NCBI RefSeq assembly: GCF_000247695.1
Contig: NW_004624776.1
Span: 16,248,855 to 16,312,854, forward strand
DNA length: 64,000 nucleotides
Direction of reading: 5' to 3'
Source of the DNA: Heterocephalus glaber
Taxonomy: Eukaryota; Chordata; Mammalia; Rodentia; Bathyergidae
A program made the position numbers and the translations under genes. How positions within the stretch are numbered: the first letter of the stretch is position 1; every line of letters starts with the position of its first letter. Below the pieces are notes generated by a model. The model did no database searches and was not told the origin of the DNA. It saw only the letters and a list, made by a program, of their open reading frames with translations. This document shows, in pieces, positions 12,201 to 27,200 of this stretch.

Positions 12201-15200
12201 TTTTCCAATTATAAATTTATGAAATCTAATACAAATCAAATATTTCCAATGAAATGTTACCGTCTGAATTGAGGTGTCCTATATATGTCAAATATAAATT
12301 GGATTTGGAGGAAGGAAGTGAATATAAAATATTTTAATTTTTATATTAAATACTCCATGAAGTAATCTGGATATTAATTCACTTGTTTCTTTTTACTTTT
12401 TTAATGTGACTACTAGAAAACAAATCACTTATTTGGCTTCATTATATTTCTGTTGGTCAGCACTGCTTTAGATTCTACAAGACTGTAGGCTGGGAAATTT
12501 TTATGTAGATTTTATTGCATGCCCTTTATGACAACCATTTCAGATGCTGAAAAAGGTTCTTCTTGTGGGTTTACAGCTTAATTAAGAAAGCTGGAGGATT
12601 CTGAAGAGTTGAAATTGCCTGAAATATACCTCTGTATATATGAGGTTTCACTGTACTGTGTAGAAGAAAGGTAGTAATTTATGGGATTCAATTTTTCAAA
12701 GTGATATAAGCAAAATTTAATACGAAGTTATAGAGAAAACTATGCTGTTTAACTGCTTGAAGAATATTTGAGTATTTCTTGCATTCAAAATTATATGTTA
12801 GAGATCTGGTTTTTAAAAAAAATGCTTCATTAGAAAGTCAGTGTGAACAAATGTAAGCAAATCTGGATATTTCAAAAGAAGCAGTGTGGATCAAGTTTGA
12901 CACTGATTTATAAAAGCAGCCTAGAATTCCAGTAAGAAGTTGAATGTACATGTGAGTAGACAAAGTGGAAAAAACAAAGAATTTCAGATATTGTGACTCT
13001 TCCTCAGGGACCACAAGGAGGAAAGGAAATACTAGACAGTCATCATAAATTTATCTTTGTCTTCAATTCCATTCATGCTGGAGAAAGCAGAAAACAAAAA
13101 TAATGTTCCTTTGGGAAAATTAATGTTACACAATTTTGAGTACTTGTAAGTAACTTGCTGTTATGCAGAACAGCAGAAGTGTGAACCTCTGTTCACACCT
13201 AAGAAGTGGGATCTCTCACATGAACTATACTGTTAGGAGAAACCAACAGACAGTTGTTAAAATTCCTTGCAGGGCAATCTTCCAGAATCCATCTCTAGCT
13301 GCAGAATGGGAGATGAATCATAAAAGAGATTGAAGTCAAGGAAGCTCCTTAGGCTGTTGTAGTAGTTGAGTTTACAACTGTGAATGAAAACTAGTAAGTA
13401 CAATCAAGAGATATCATGTAATAGCCTCTGTAGACAGGGTTTCCATTTGATTAGAGAAATGAGAGGAAAGGAAAAATCAGTAGTCACTCCTTTTCCCAGC
13501 CTACCTAACTAGGAATAGTGATAACACTCAGTGGGCAAAGACTAGTTCTTACTGAGTACTGGTTATGTCTGACAGTATTGGTATCCCCAATTAAATATGA
13601 GAAAATTGGCACATGCCTGCGATCCCACCACTTGGGAGTGCAAGGCCAGCCTGGGCTACATAGTGAGTTCAAGGCCAGCCTGAACTGCATAATGAGACCC
13701 TGTCTTGGGGCGGGGGGGGGGGATTAATATGTAGCCAACATTGCAGCCATGATTTAAATCTTAAGTGCATCCAGTGCTGGAGCCCTGCTCTTTCCTCAAT
13801 GCCTGCCTAATCTGAAGGAGCAATCGGGGATGACTGGGTTGAGAAAGACCTTGACACTGAGCTTGGAAATGTTGAGCTTGACAAACTTGTAGGACATCGT
13901 TGCTTAGACAAGCACAGCGAGTGTCTAGAGATCAACCAAGCATACAACCTAGACGGGGAATATCCTCACAGAAATGGTGATTAAGTCATGATATGACCTC
14001 AGAGGAGGAGAACATAGAGTGAAAAGGAAGAAGATGAGTCTTGGAGAACAGTTTCATTTAAGAGGTCAAACTGAGGTGGAGAAACCAAAGAGTGAAATTT
14101 TCAAGTAGCAGCAGAGAATTAACAAAGCCCAGAGAGGGAGGGTGGCCCACTCACTCTTCTTTGGGAAGAAAACTATAACAAAGAGGGAGTGTTTCTGAGG
14201 TTCCACCTCACCCCAGAAAGAATGGCTGCTATGAAGAAATCAACCAATAACAAATGCCGGCAGGGCTGTGGGGAGAAAGGAACCCTTCTCCATTGCTGGT
14301 GAGAGTGCAGACTGGTGCAACCACTGTGGAAATCAATATGGAGATACCTCAAAACACTAGGGCTGGAAGTCCCATTTGACCCAGCTATTCCCCTGCTGGG
14401 GATCTTCCCTAAAGAATTAAAAGAATCCTACCACAGTGATATATGTGCATCCATGTTCATAGCAACACAATTCGTGATAGCTAAAACTTGGAAACAACCC
14501 AATTGCCCATCAACTGGAGACTGGATAAAGAAAATGTGGCTATTTTACAAAATGGAGTACTACTCAGCTACAAAGAACAAGAAACTAGAGACATTTATAG
14601 CTAAATNNNNNNNNNNNNNNNNNNNNNNNNNNNNNNNNNNNNNNNNNNNNNNNNNNNNNNNNNNNNNNNNNNNNNNNNNNNNNNNNNNNNNNNNNNNNNN
14701 NNNNNNNNNNNNNNNNNNNNNNNNNNNNNNNNNNNNNNNNNNNNNNNNNNNNNNNNNNNNNNNNNNNNNNNNNNNNNNNNNNNNNNNNNNNNNNNNNNNN
14801 NNNNNNNNNNNNNNNNNNNNNNNNNNNNNNNNNNNNNNNNNNNNNNNNNNNNNNNNNNNACAAGCACCCAATGATAAATGTAAATATATTGTATACCTAA
14901 AATGTACCAATAAGAGAATTAAAAAAAAAAAACCAAGAGGGAGTGTTTAATGCCAGACTCTTAAAAATGGCCAAGTGGGATAGGGACTGAGCAGAAGGCC
15001 CTTTAAAGTTTGTAGGTCAGTAGGAACCAGTATAGAAGTGTTTCAAAAGAATGCTACCATGCACCACAGAGCAAGAGGATGAAGAGTAAACAGGAGTACA
15101 GTGTAAGTGTAGATAAAGATATTATTTTGAGATATTTGATGATTAAACAAGGTAATTAATTTAATTAATTTCTGCTCTAAGGAACAGAATGTGTTTGCAC

Positions 15201-18200
15201 AAGTGAAGGTCGCCAGGTAACATTGCTCTCTAGCTACTGTAGACTGCCTAAGGGGTGAGAACCGATACACCTTATTACTGTTACTATTGTTGGTGTTGTT
15301 ATTCAGGTAGAGGGCAGTTTGTTTGTAAAGGCTGTGATGCATAAAGATGAGATTCTTTTTCATTAATTAAGCTGTTTTGCACATACCAGAATTCCCTCAG
15401 ACCTTAGTTGGACTTTCTGGTTTTATTCCTGGGGAGTCACAAGGCACAGGGGGTACATCCTTTACAGCTCTAGAATAAAGAAGTCAGAGGTAATCTTATA
15501 AAGTAGCCTTAAAAGCGCCCCTAGTTACAGCACTTGTCTTGTGCTCACAAGGATCCAAGTTTTGGTGCCCTTTAGTAATGGTGGTGACAGGAGGCCACGT
15601 CACAAGGCACAGAGAGGAGATACGGACCAGAAGACTGGAAAGGGCAGTAGAGGTAGCCTCCATTCCTAATGTGATTGCATGACACTTCAAGTTTTTAATT
15701 TAACAGTTTTATGTGAACGTTATGGAATGATTTCTGAATTCTACTAGTTTCTCCTTAAATGTTTAGAAAATTCTTGGATAATTAGTCCATGAGTTAAGAA
15801 GTGAATATGACAGGATGTATCACTGATATTTTTTAAGTTTGAGGTTACAAATCTCAAGCTTTAAGCCCGTAAAAGGTTGTTTGGCCCAGACATGGTTCTG
15901 TACTGTAATCTCAACACTTAGGCTGAAGCAGGAGGATCACTGAAAGTTTAAGGCCACTCTGGTTACAAGTGGGTTCACTGTCAGTCTGAAGAACATAACA
16001 AGAACCTGTCTCAAAAACCAAAAAACAAAAGATTTTAAAAGCAGCGTTGAAGAGAAGAAAACTGCATTTATATTAGTACCCTAATTGTGTAGCATCCTAT
16101 ATTTGAAATGCTTTGAAGGGACCAAACAGTTCTTTTCAAATCAGAAAAGTGTACTTTAAAAAGCAGAAATTTTTTTAGCCCATCTCTCTGTTCCCCCAGT
16201 AAGTTTTACTTATTGCTTCCCCTACCATAAGTGCCAAAAAAGTAATGAGAATTACTTTAATACCAAAAAAGGTAACAAAATGATTTGAACATCAAATACA
16301 AAAGTAATGATAAAATATATTAATATAAAGTCTTTTGAAAATATCCTAAAATATAATTTGTCTTACTTTTGTGGTGCATTTATGTTTTGTTAACATCAAG
16401 ACCTAAAAACTATATTAGTAAGTGTGTCACTTACTTCTTCATCCCAAGAACTCATAAAATAGCAGCTATCTGCCTGAGTTGTTCTCTGTCAGGTAATAAT
16501 AAACAATACCGACAATGATCAAAGCCAGTGATAGTTAATTCATTTCATCTTTACCTTGATAGATGGTACATCTGCTTATGTGGGATAAGTGCCAGGGTTT
16601 TAATGCAACTTCTGTAAACAACAGATTAATGACAATTCTATTTAGTAGTATAAATTGCTCCTTAGGTGGTCCTTTTATTTCACATCACTTTCATACTGGT
16701 AGAAAGGACTTTTCTCTTCATATAGTGTTATAATTTTATCATGCTAAATATACCTGCTAGAGTTATTACTAAATAAATATAAAAGCCTTCAGTAGAATTT
16801 ATTCTTCTTGGTTTTATAACAGTATTCTTGTTCCAGAGTTTATAAACTATTACCCTGAAAGCAAAAATAAGTTAAATTGACTGCATACATCATTTTCAGC
16901 TTCAATATAAATTTGAATAATAAATTTGGCAGTACTTCTTTGAGTAATAGAGAATTTGTATCTGGCAAATAGATGCCCTCCTGAGTCTTTTATAACTTCC
17001 ATATAACAATTTTGCCTTCCGTTTTTCTAACATAGCACCCTGTTATCCAACAGAAACCTTGTTCTTCCGTCTGCATGGAAAGTCTTTTCCCACTCCTTTG
17101 GTAGCTTTTGATCATTTGGATTTCACCCAGTGTCTCCTTAAAGAGATCTACTTAGAGCAAACTTGTCTAATACCAAGCCACAGCCATTTCTCAGCCCTTT
17201 CCCCTGCTTCATTCTATTACAGACACAGCACTCAGCATTATCTGAAGTCACTACATTTACTTGTTCATTATCTCTAGCCCATTAGAATGCAAATTCAGAC
17301 TTGAGGGGGCATGAGCCGTCCTTCACACCTACACCTAGAAGAGTGCTGTGGCCACATAGTAATTACCCTGTTGTCATGAGTCAGTGTCACAACCAGTTTA
17401 GAAGGTAGCTTAGGAGACAGGAGACTTTTGGCCTAGGTCTCTAGGCAAAAAAATATAGATGCTTATGCTCTTTCAGATGGAAATGTTACTACAGAACTAC
17501 ACATTCAGCACTGTAATCTTCAGATTATACACCAGAACTTGCTAGAGCCTTCTCCATGATCCTAGCTGAAGTGTTTTAGGTGAAACCTGACTTAACAAGA
17601 TCATCTGCCACAAAGCCCTTTGTATAGACTTCAGGACAGGCCCTTCCTTGGCTAAACTCCACACTGTGTTGGAAATGAGCCTCCTAAGAATGTCTTACTT
17701 GAATGAATTCATCCTATTTGTACTTTTTTTGGTTTTTTTAATAATGTTTTGATAAGATTACGACGATTATAGTTAAATTAAATGTCTTATACAAAGAAAA
17801 GGATTCTATGGATAACATTTATTTTTAAATTTTTATTTTAAAGTTTTAATTATTTACACAGTAAATTTTGACAAATCTTCCAACATGATCTAGCAAAAAA
17901 GGGGAGGAGGACCCAAATTATCAATATTAGGAATGAGGAAATATTGCCACAGAGCCTACAGATAACACAAAGGTAAAAGTAGAATATTGTGAGCAGCCAG
18001 TTCATATGTGCCTGTAAGTTTGACAGCTTGGATGAAATGGACAGATATCTTAACAAACCTAACAAGAGATGAGATTTAAGTCTGAACAACCTTTGTCAAG
18101 AGGAATCAGACTTAATGTTTAAAACCTTCCCAGAAAGAAATGTTGACAGCCAGATGGCTGTACTGTTGAAATCTATTGAGCGTTTAACAAAGAGATCCTG

Positions 18201-21200
18201 TCAAATCTCCACAAACCCTTTCAGAAAATACAGGACAAAGGAATACTTCCTTCTCATGTTTTGAGACCAGCTTACCTCTGACAACTAAAGCTTCGCAAAA
18301 GACCTAACAAGAAAAGTAAATTATAAACCAGTTTGTCTCTTAAATAAAATACCTAACCAGATAGTGCAAATCAAATCCAGCATGGTATAAAATAATATAT
18401 GATAGCTAGGTGTGGCACACACCTGTCATCCCAGCTACTTGGGAACCTGAGGCAGGAAGACCACATGCTCAAGGCCAGCCTGAGCAATTTAGCAAGACCC
18501 AGTTTTGAAATTTAAAAAAAAGAACTAGTGTTGTAGCTCAGTGGTCAAGCACCCCTGGGTTCAAACCCTCAGTGCCACAGTACATACATACATACTTACA
18601 TCCAAGTGAGGTTTATTCAGAGAATACTGAATTATCTTAGGGGTTCAAAAACCAACCAATCAGTGCAATCCATCTTATTAACATGATAAAGGAAAAGGCA
18701 TCATGATCATGTTAATACATTCCAAGCCTTTAAAAAATAAACCCTTTCTTGCTTAAAACTCAGCAAAGTAGAAATAGAAGAGAATTTTCTCAATCTGCTA
18801 AAGAGCATTTACAGAAGTTTAAAGGGAGGCTGGGGAGAGATTGCTTGGTGGTACAGCATATGCTTAGCATGCATGAGGCCCTGGGTTCAATCCCCCGCAC
18901 CACCAAAAAAGTAAAGGTAGCATCATTCTGCATCTTAAGATTAGGAACAGGTAAATAAGTAAATGGTGCCATAGTCATAGAGTACAATAAATAAAGCTTC
19001 ACAATAAACAGGAACTACTGATATGCAAACAGCATGCATCTCAAGAACTTAGTGCTGAATGAAAGAAGGCAAATACAAAAGAATACATAATGTATGATTT
19101 TATTTATTTGAATTTCTAAACTAGCTGAAACAAGGTGGGAAATGTAAGAACTGTTTCTATAGGGAAGCAGGGAGAAAGGATGGACTGGAAAGAGACAAAG
19201 AAATAATCAAAATTGCATGGCTAAGATTTATACATCTTAATGTATGAAATTTTTTTCTCTATAGCTATAAATAATAACAGAGGGAAACAGGGTAAAAATA
19301 TAGATGAACCAACAATGATGAATGTATCAATAATCACTGAAGCTGAATAATGATTATAGAGTGGTCTGTTAGAGAATTCTGTTCACTTCATGTTTGAAAT
19401 CTACATAATAAGACTGAAAAAAAGGTGGGACAGTAAGGGAAAAATGTTTGCCTGTTGACCTTGGTACTGTATATCATTTGGCTGTCAATTCTACAAAATA
19501 AAAATTAGGACAAATATAAAGCTTTTCAACTTTCCCCTAAATTGACTGGGCAAGAGACTTAGCGGCCTGAAGATAAGCCATTTACCCAACAGGGGCATGA
19601 TAAAAGTACCTGAATTTGTGGCAGATAATTTGGGTTGTAATTGCAGCAGTTTTCAAACTTTTAACAAAGAAATCACCTACAGGAAAAATAAGGGAAGATT
19701 TATCTACTGATTTATTTAAATCCGTATTTTGGGATTTTTGTCTACATCTGATTATTTTTATTTTTAAATCCTTTTTTAAAAATTTGCTTTCCATATGAAG
19801 ACTGGTACAAATGACTCTGAAAGGTATGTAGGTTTTTTAATGTATTTAATTTCAAGGCACCAGCATCAATTTTATAATTAATATAAATATAAGTATTTTA
19901 ATGTTTTATAAATGGATAAAGGAAGAAAGAACATGTATATAATATAAATAGCTTTTTGTATACTATATACTAAGAATGTGGCCATTATCATTGATAGAAA
20001 AAGCAACTTATGAATAAAGGACAGAATAACTGTGACATTTTTAAGACTACTACCTTTAGAACGTATATGTATTAAGTAAGCTACCTTTCCTAGGAGGAAA
20101 TTGTAAATAAGGTTAATACTTTTCTTATCTGTTTTCTCCTCTGATTCTTACATGGCCTAAGAAAAAAGGATGGTCATAGCTATGCAGAACATGTTTAATG
20201 TGTAACAAACAAATTAGTATATTTATAATAACAACTTAGCATCTGTTTTCAAGTTATTTTGAAAAATCCAATAGATACATATATAAACTCAGGTTTGCAA
20301 TCTTTTTAGCTGCAGAAGATCATAAGTAAACAAGATGACTTCAAGATAATGAAAACTAATGAAACAGAATGTCAGGTATGTACACATTACTAAGTATTCC
20401 ATACAGGATATTTTCAGTATCTTCTCTGTTCTGTTTGTTCAACTAAGTATTCCCAGGTAATCGGTCACCTTCATTAATAACTTCATATTTTAAATAGATG
20501 TACAATATTCACATAGTCCTAACTTCAAAGGGTGCACAAAAGTAAGTAGACAAAGCAAAATGTTCCCCTCCATTCCCCAGTCCTCTTCCCAGCATGCTAT
20601 CAGTTTTCTGTGTGTTCTTCCAGAGATAGATCTTATGAATATGTAAGCATTTTTGTAAATAAGTACATCTATATTCTGTTTTCTATAAGTAGTAGTATAC
20701 TATGCATTGCTCTGCTTTTCTTTTTTTCCCTGAACAAATTAGAATACCTCATGCTTTTTAATGGTTCTGTAGTACTTTGTTTATGGAGATAGCAGTTTAT
20801 GTAACCATTCCCTTTTTGAAAGCCATTTAGTATGTATCTATCTTTTTTTTTTTTTTTTTTTTTTAAATAGGATCAGGGTTTCATTGCTATGTCATTCGGG
20901 CTGATCTTGAACTCACTACGTTTCCTAGGATGGCCTGAAACTTGTAGCAATCCTCCTGCCACAGCCTCTCAAGTGCTGGGATTACAGGCATGCAGCACCA
21001 CACCCAGCCATAGATGCATCTTTTCATATTACAAGTAATGCTACATTGAATAGTCCTGTATTTATACCATCCTATAAATAATGATCAAAATATAAGGTGA
21101 ATGTTTAAATATTTTTAAATTTATTATGATAAAAGACACATTGCCCTTAATCCCTCTCAGAACACTCCTCCTCAATTCAAACACATTTACCCCATTGTTC

Positions 21201-24200
21201 TTACCATTTTACGAAGCAATTCTGGAATTCCTCTTTCATGAGTGTCTATAAGATGTATTCAAAAATACAGTGAATGCTGCTACTGTGTGCCATCCAGTGG
21301 AAAGGCAGGATTGTGAAAACATGATGCCATGCCCTCACCCACCTTATTCACTGGATCTAGCAGCATGTCATTGCTCTTCCCCAAAGCCAAAATGACCATG
21401 AGAGGTTTTTGAATCAATTCAGAATATCAAGGCAGCCACCGTAGCACAATTAAAGACATAGGGTCATACTTCATGCCTGAATATATCTGAGGGATGACTT
21501 CCCAGAAATTCTATTGCTAGTCAAAAGTCATGAATATAATGTCATTGACAGACTTTGATAAATATTACCCAATATATTTTCTTACAATATAAACTGGTTT
21601 TCATTCCTATGGGTAATGCATATCAGTACATTTTCAATTAATAATCTTTCAATTAATTATAATTTTACCTTATGCTTTCTATGAGATTTTCTTAAATTTC
21701 CAAATTGTTTCATCTTTTCAAGGATGTCTGCTTCAAAATTTGCAAATTAATAAAATCACAGTTCCCTTTAACATTTTGTTCCCTTCAAGTAGTCTTACTG
21801 CTATTCAGGCAGTCCTTAACTGCTATTTCCTTTTCCTAGAACATACCCTGTGCATTCTTACAGTACCTTCTATGTCCCTAGTCATAACAGTTTATATAGC
21901 ACATGTTAATATAATTGTTTTGTGACTTCCTCTATAATGAAAATGTCACACATCTCCCTTAACTCATTCCAAGTTATGTTCATGGTACAATTTATTACAG
22001 TGAGTGGATACAGATTTAAAATCAGACAAGGAAGAGACTCATGGAATTCCAGAAAATCCCACAGATAGAGGTTTCAGTAATCTTCTCCAAGAAGAGATGT
22101 GACAGAGCTAACTTGTGGGCAGCGGTGTTTAACAGTATACACAGAGTGGTGACAACTAGGGAAGCCCCCCTAGACGTTGATGTCTAGAGGTTTTACTGGG
22201 GTCAGCTACATAAACCTAGTTGACTGCCCAGGTACCTGATCTTAGTCTCCCCTTGGCCCCAAACCCTCACCCTGAATCTCACTGTTGGGCTCTCTGTTAT
22301 GGCCCATACCCCCAGGTAAACAAAGACTTCTCTTATGGATCACCCACAGCCAGGTCCGTGTTTGATAGCTTTTTACTATTCGTTGTATCTGTGTGGGTGG
22401 GTAAAGTTGCAGGCATACACCAAATGCTGTTAGTATTTTTTAGTGAATGAAAAAAAAATCTAGTCATGTGGGTACAACATAATTAACCATGCCCTGTTAT
22501 TGGTTAAGATTATTTCCAAATATTTGCTGTTAGAACTGTCCTGTGACAATAAATATCTAAATATGTATATTTAGGATAGAGTTCTGAAAGTTAGATACTT
22601 AATTTAAAAGGCATGAATATTTTTAAGGCTTTGGATATATGTTGCCAAATTCCTTTCTGGAAAAGTTATAACAATTTACAGTCCAGCATTGAATGAGCAT
22701 ACCCATTTCTCAGCAGTCTTTCCAGCAGTCAGTCTCTGTTTTGTCTTTAATCTGTAAACAATTTGATTTGGTATTACAGATATACTTTTTATGACAGTTA
22801 TCTACACCACTTATATTTCTTATTTTATAAAATTTTGTTTCTGTTTTGGGGGAATTTTCTTAGGTTTTTTATTTTGTATATGCTTTTGTATGCTGTATTT
22901 AAGAATATTAACACAGTGGGGCATGGTTAGCACATGCCTATAATCCCAACACTCTGAGAGGCTAAGGCAGGAGGATCACAAATGTAAGCCCATCTTGGGC
23001 AATTTAGCAAGACTCTCAAAATTTTAAAAAGGGGTGGGGTTGTAGCTTAGTGGGAAGGATCTGAATTCAATACCCACTACCAAAAAAAAAAAGAATCTGT
23101 AATGTAGAATTCATTGCTTTCTTCCTATTAGCCAAGATCCAATTGAAGTTGTGTATAGTACTAGTGAAGCCCTCTGACGGCCACCAGAAAATGTGTCTAA
23201 CCTCTTGTGCTAACCTCCTTTCTCCTGCCCCCACCTTGTCTGTTTAGCACCTTGCCTACACTAGTCTTCTGAAACTCACCACCCCACTGCAGGAGGCAGC
23301 ACACACACCCTGCTGGTAGACATGTGTGAGGCTGGGAGCACGGTCACACTTAGGGCCCCCTTTCAGTCTCTTGTTTGGATTCCCACCCCTGCCCATGGGT
23401 GCAGGCTCTTGGAGCCAAGATGTTCAGGTCTGTGGATTGGTTAGGGTCTCTGCCTTACAATCAGCACAGTGTGGGACGTGAGGAGAGTTCAGACAGCCTC
23501 CACCACTGTGTCACCTCCTCAGACATTCTCCACACATCTGGCTGTCTGCCCATCTGCTGCTTCCTCCAGGCGGGCCTGCAGCCTCAGATAGTAGAGCCAC
23601 TGAGTACCGATCTGCCACTCTCGTGAAGTGAGCCCTGTCTGTCCGCTGCAGGGAAGCCACATTTTGGTTGGTCTCCCCTTCTGGAGCACTCAAGTGGTTG
23701 TTCTTAGTCCATTTTTTCCAGCTAGTTGGTTTCTGGAGAGAGGATTTGGCGACCACATTCCATCATGTGGGAGGTCAGAAGGCAGTTACCATATTTTTAC
23801 TGGCCAGTAGGTTTAGATTGGCTTTTTTTTTTTTTTTTTTTTTTTGTACCAGGGATCAAACTCGGGTCCTTGCGCTTGCGAGGTATAGATTGGCTTTTAA
23901 TAAACATGGTTAGTAAGTTCCCAAAACAAATGTTTTAAGTAAACCACATGTTTAATATAGTATAAAATTGTCCCTTGAAAAATAAATTCCAGGGCTGGGG
24001 GTTTAGCTCAGTGGTTTTGCCTCCTGCTTTGTAAGCGCAAGGACCCAAGTTCGATCCCCGGTAACAAAAAATAAAAATAAAAATAAATTCCATACCAGAA
24101 AGAAAAGGTTAATATTTTTAAGAATCTACATAAAGAAAACTATAACTATATTTTTTTATTGAGAAACATACAACTGAAATAAATGTGAAGACAGGCTTTA

Positions 24201-27200
24201 TTCTTAGGAATAGGGAGCACTGTAAAGAGGTTATTTCCCATTAAATTAATCTATGAATTCAGTGTAATCCAAGTCAGAACTCACGGTTTGTTTTGGTTTT
24301 GTTTGGGGGGGGCGGGGTTTTGGCAAACAGTGAACAAGAAAGAAGTGGGTGTGGGCAAGAGATATACTGAACCCTGGCAGAATACTTCTAAAGTTAACCT
24401 AGAAGAATAAACATAAGAGAATAACCAGAAAGATTCTGAAAAAAGCACTAGTAATGAGAAGGACTTACGCAAATACAGAGGTATCGTGAGAAATGGAGCA
24501 GCCAAAATGTTGACCCAAACCCATAGGGCTATTAGTGTATATAATATAAGTAGCAGTTTAAATCAGTGGGAAAACATATCCAATTCCTTGTTAGTAATCC
24601 AGATACATAGAAGTCTTCCTAGGTGTGACATTTTACTTCTCACATACAATTAGTCATGGAGTACTGTCTCTTGTACCTCTTACATATTTCCCACATCCAT
24701 CCTTTTTATTTTCTATTTCCACTCACTTGAGGAAGTCGCTGTCATTTCTCACATTAGCTTCTGTGTTAGCCTCCTGACCTTCCAGCTTCCACTCTTTTTC
24801 TAATTTGTCACATTGTATCCAGAAGTGCTATAAGCACAGATGTGATGTAACTATCTCCTTATATTCTTCCACAGAACATACGTATCAGAATGTTATGTAG
24901 TATCCATAAATTTGTACAATTTTTAGTCACTTAATAAGTAAAAAATGATAAGTTGCAAATACATAGTAAAAGTTTTTTTCACATTTCCCTTTGCACTTGG
25001 GATAAATTCAGAAATCCTCATAAGCCCAGATCGCCTGGTCCTGGCTCTTCTCCAGCTTCCTGCTCCACCACTTTTAACTGCAGCAGAACATGGTGGTTAA
25101 GAACCCAAGACTCAGAAGGGGATTTCATCGGTTCTAATGCTGCTTTCTTCATTTAATAGCTGTGTGACCTTTAGGCACACCTCTCTATCAGTCTGCCTCA
25201 CTGGGAAATGTGGGGGTTAAGTGAGTGACTACCTTGCAATCACCTTGAACTATACATAATACTCTATAGTATCTAAGTACTTGCGCCTATAATCCTAGTA
25301 GTCTGGGAGGCTGAGGCAGGAGGATCATAAGTTTGAGCCCAGCCTAGGCAATTTAGCAACTTAGCAAGAACCTGTCTCAAAATTTAAAAAAATAAAAAAT
25401 TTTGTTGTTTTAAAGGCTAGGGGTGTAGCTCAGTGTCAAGGCCCTTTGATCTCTAGTACCAAGGGAGGAAAAAAAGAGAAGAAAAATTTGCTGTTATGTT
25501 TACTGTTACTTCTACACCCCAGCCATAGACCACTATGCTGTCTGCACCTTCAGGCCTTTGTATGCTTCCTGTTCAAATTGTTTATTCCGTGTTCTTTCTT
25601 AGTTAACTTCTGTTTGCAGTTTAAATGGCATTTTGTCTGAGATAGCTTGCCTGGGCTTCCAGGTGAGTCCTGTTAAGAAGCTCTCCTGTACTTCCCAGAG
25701 CTTTCATGCTGTGATTACTGTTTGTTTGTTTGTTTGTTTGTTTGGTGCTGGGGATCAAACCCAAGGCCTCATGCATGCTGAGCCTTTGCTATACCACTGG
25801 GATACCTGGCCCCTGTGTGGTTTCTGCTTTTATTAACTTGTTGAGTGACCAGTAGTCCCACAGTGTTGGAAACCATGAATTCTTGAGGCTTAATCTGATC
25901 CCTTGCACCTGATGGGCATTCACTGCATCTTTGTTGATGACTAATGGACTCACTGATCAGCTAGTGCTAGGTGCATGTCCCAGTTCTTATTTCAAAATAA
26001 ATCCCAGATGAATCAGATTTAAATGTCAGAAGTGAAGCCATGGAAATACTACAAGGAACTAATATTTTTGTATTATTGAAGTAGGTGGTTTATTATAAAA
26101 GCCACAAAGAAAAATTGATAGATTTGACTATTATTACTCTTTTAATGATTAACGCCTCAGTAGAAAGCTAGCAAAGAACATGAAGAAGCAATTAGCAGAA
26201 GAAACATACGTGACCAGTAAACATGAATAATCAAAGATATGCAAGTTAAAATAAGAGTATTCTAAAATTTGTTTTCCTACCAGATTGCAAAGAGTAAAAA
26301 GATGAATGCTCTTCTGTGTTGTCTGAGGTGAATGGGCAAGTAAACTGCAGGTACCTAATAGTCTAGATTCAGCTGCTGTTTGACCTAGCACTCTAACTTG
26401 AGGAAATATAAATTACAACACAGATAAACATAGAACACTGTCTCTCACAACAATGCCTATAATAAAAAAATAAATGGGAAACAACTACATATTCATCAGT
26501 AAGAAATCAATTCATGGTACTATGGCCAGCAGCAGTGGCTCACTCATGTGTCCCCTGTAGGATTTCCCTGCCACCAAGCAGCATGGACAGATTCAGCTGT
26601 AGTCACTCTTTTCTGTGACAGAGAAATAACATTATTTGCTACACTGAAAAAATGTGTTTACATATGTGTATATATAAAAAAAAATACTACAGTGGGCTAC
26701 CAATAATTAAGTATATTCATTGTACAGAAATTGCTCCACTTTAAAAAGAAAAGTAGCAGTTTTCAAAATAGATATAAAACTATTTCATTTGCACAGGATA
26801 TTTTTTTTTGTGGCATTAAGGATTGAACCCAGGACTTTGTGCATGCTAAGCACATACTGTACCACTGGCACAACTCAGCCCCTTACCATGCTTTTTAAAA
26901 TTTATTTATTTAGTTATTTATTTTTGGTAGATAAAAGACGTAGTTCAAAACTGAGCATGGTGATATGTGTCTGTAATCACAGCAGCAAGACCTTGGCTCA
27001 AAAAAAAAAAAAAAAAAAAGGTTCATAACAGCAATACTATTGAAATCTCTTACAAACTATTTAGGAATAAAATCCAAATTTGTAACGGAGAACTTCAAAA
27101 TATTTTAACTGTGATCTTGGGGACTATTTATGTGAAATTTTACTCGCGTAACTGTTGTCCTATGTTCATAATTACTGATTTTGAGATTGAATACCAGGAG

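Noticed and set aside
14315..14950. 211-codon ORF across the gap
   Set aside because: Most of its length is N, and the rest is L1 3' UTR sequence, which is not coding.
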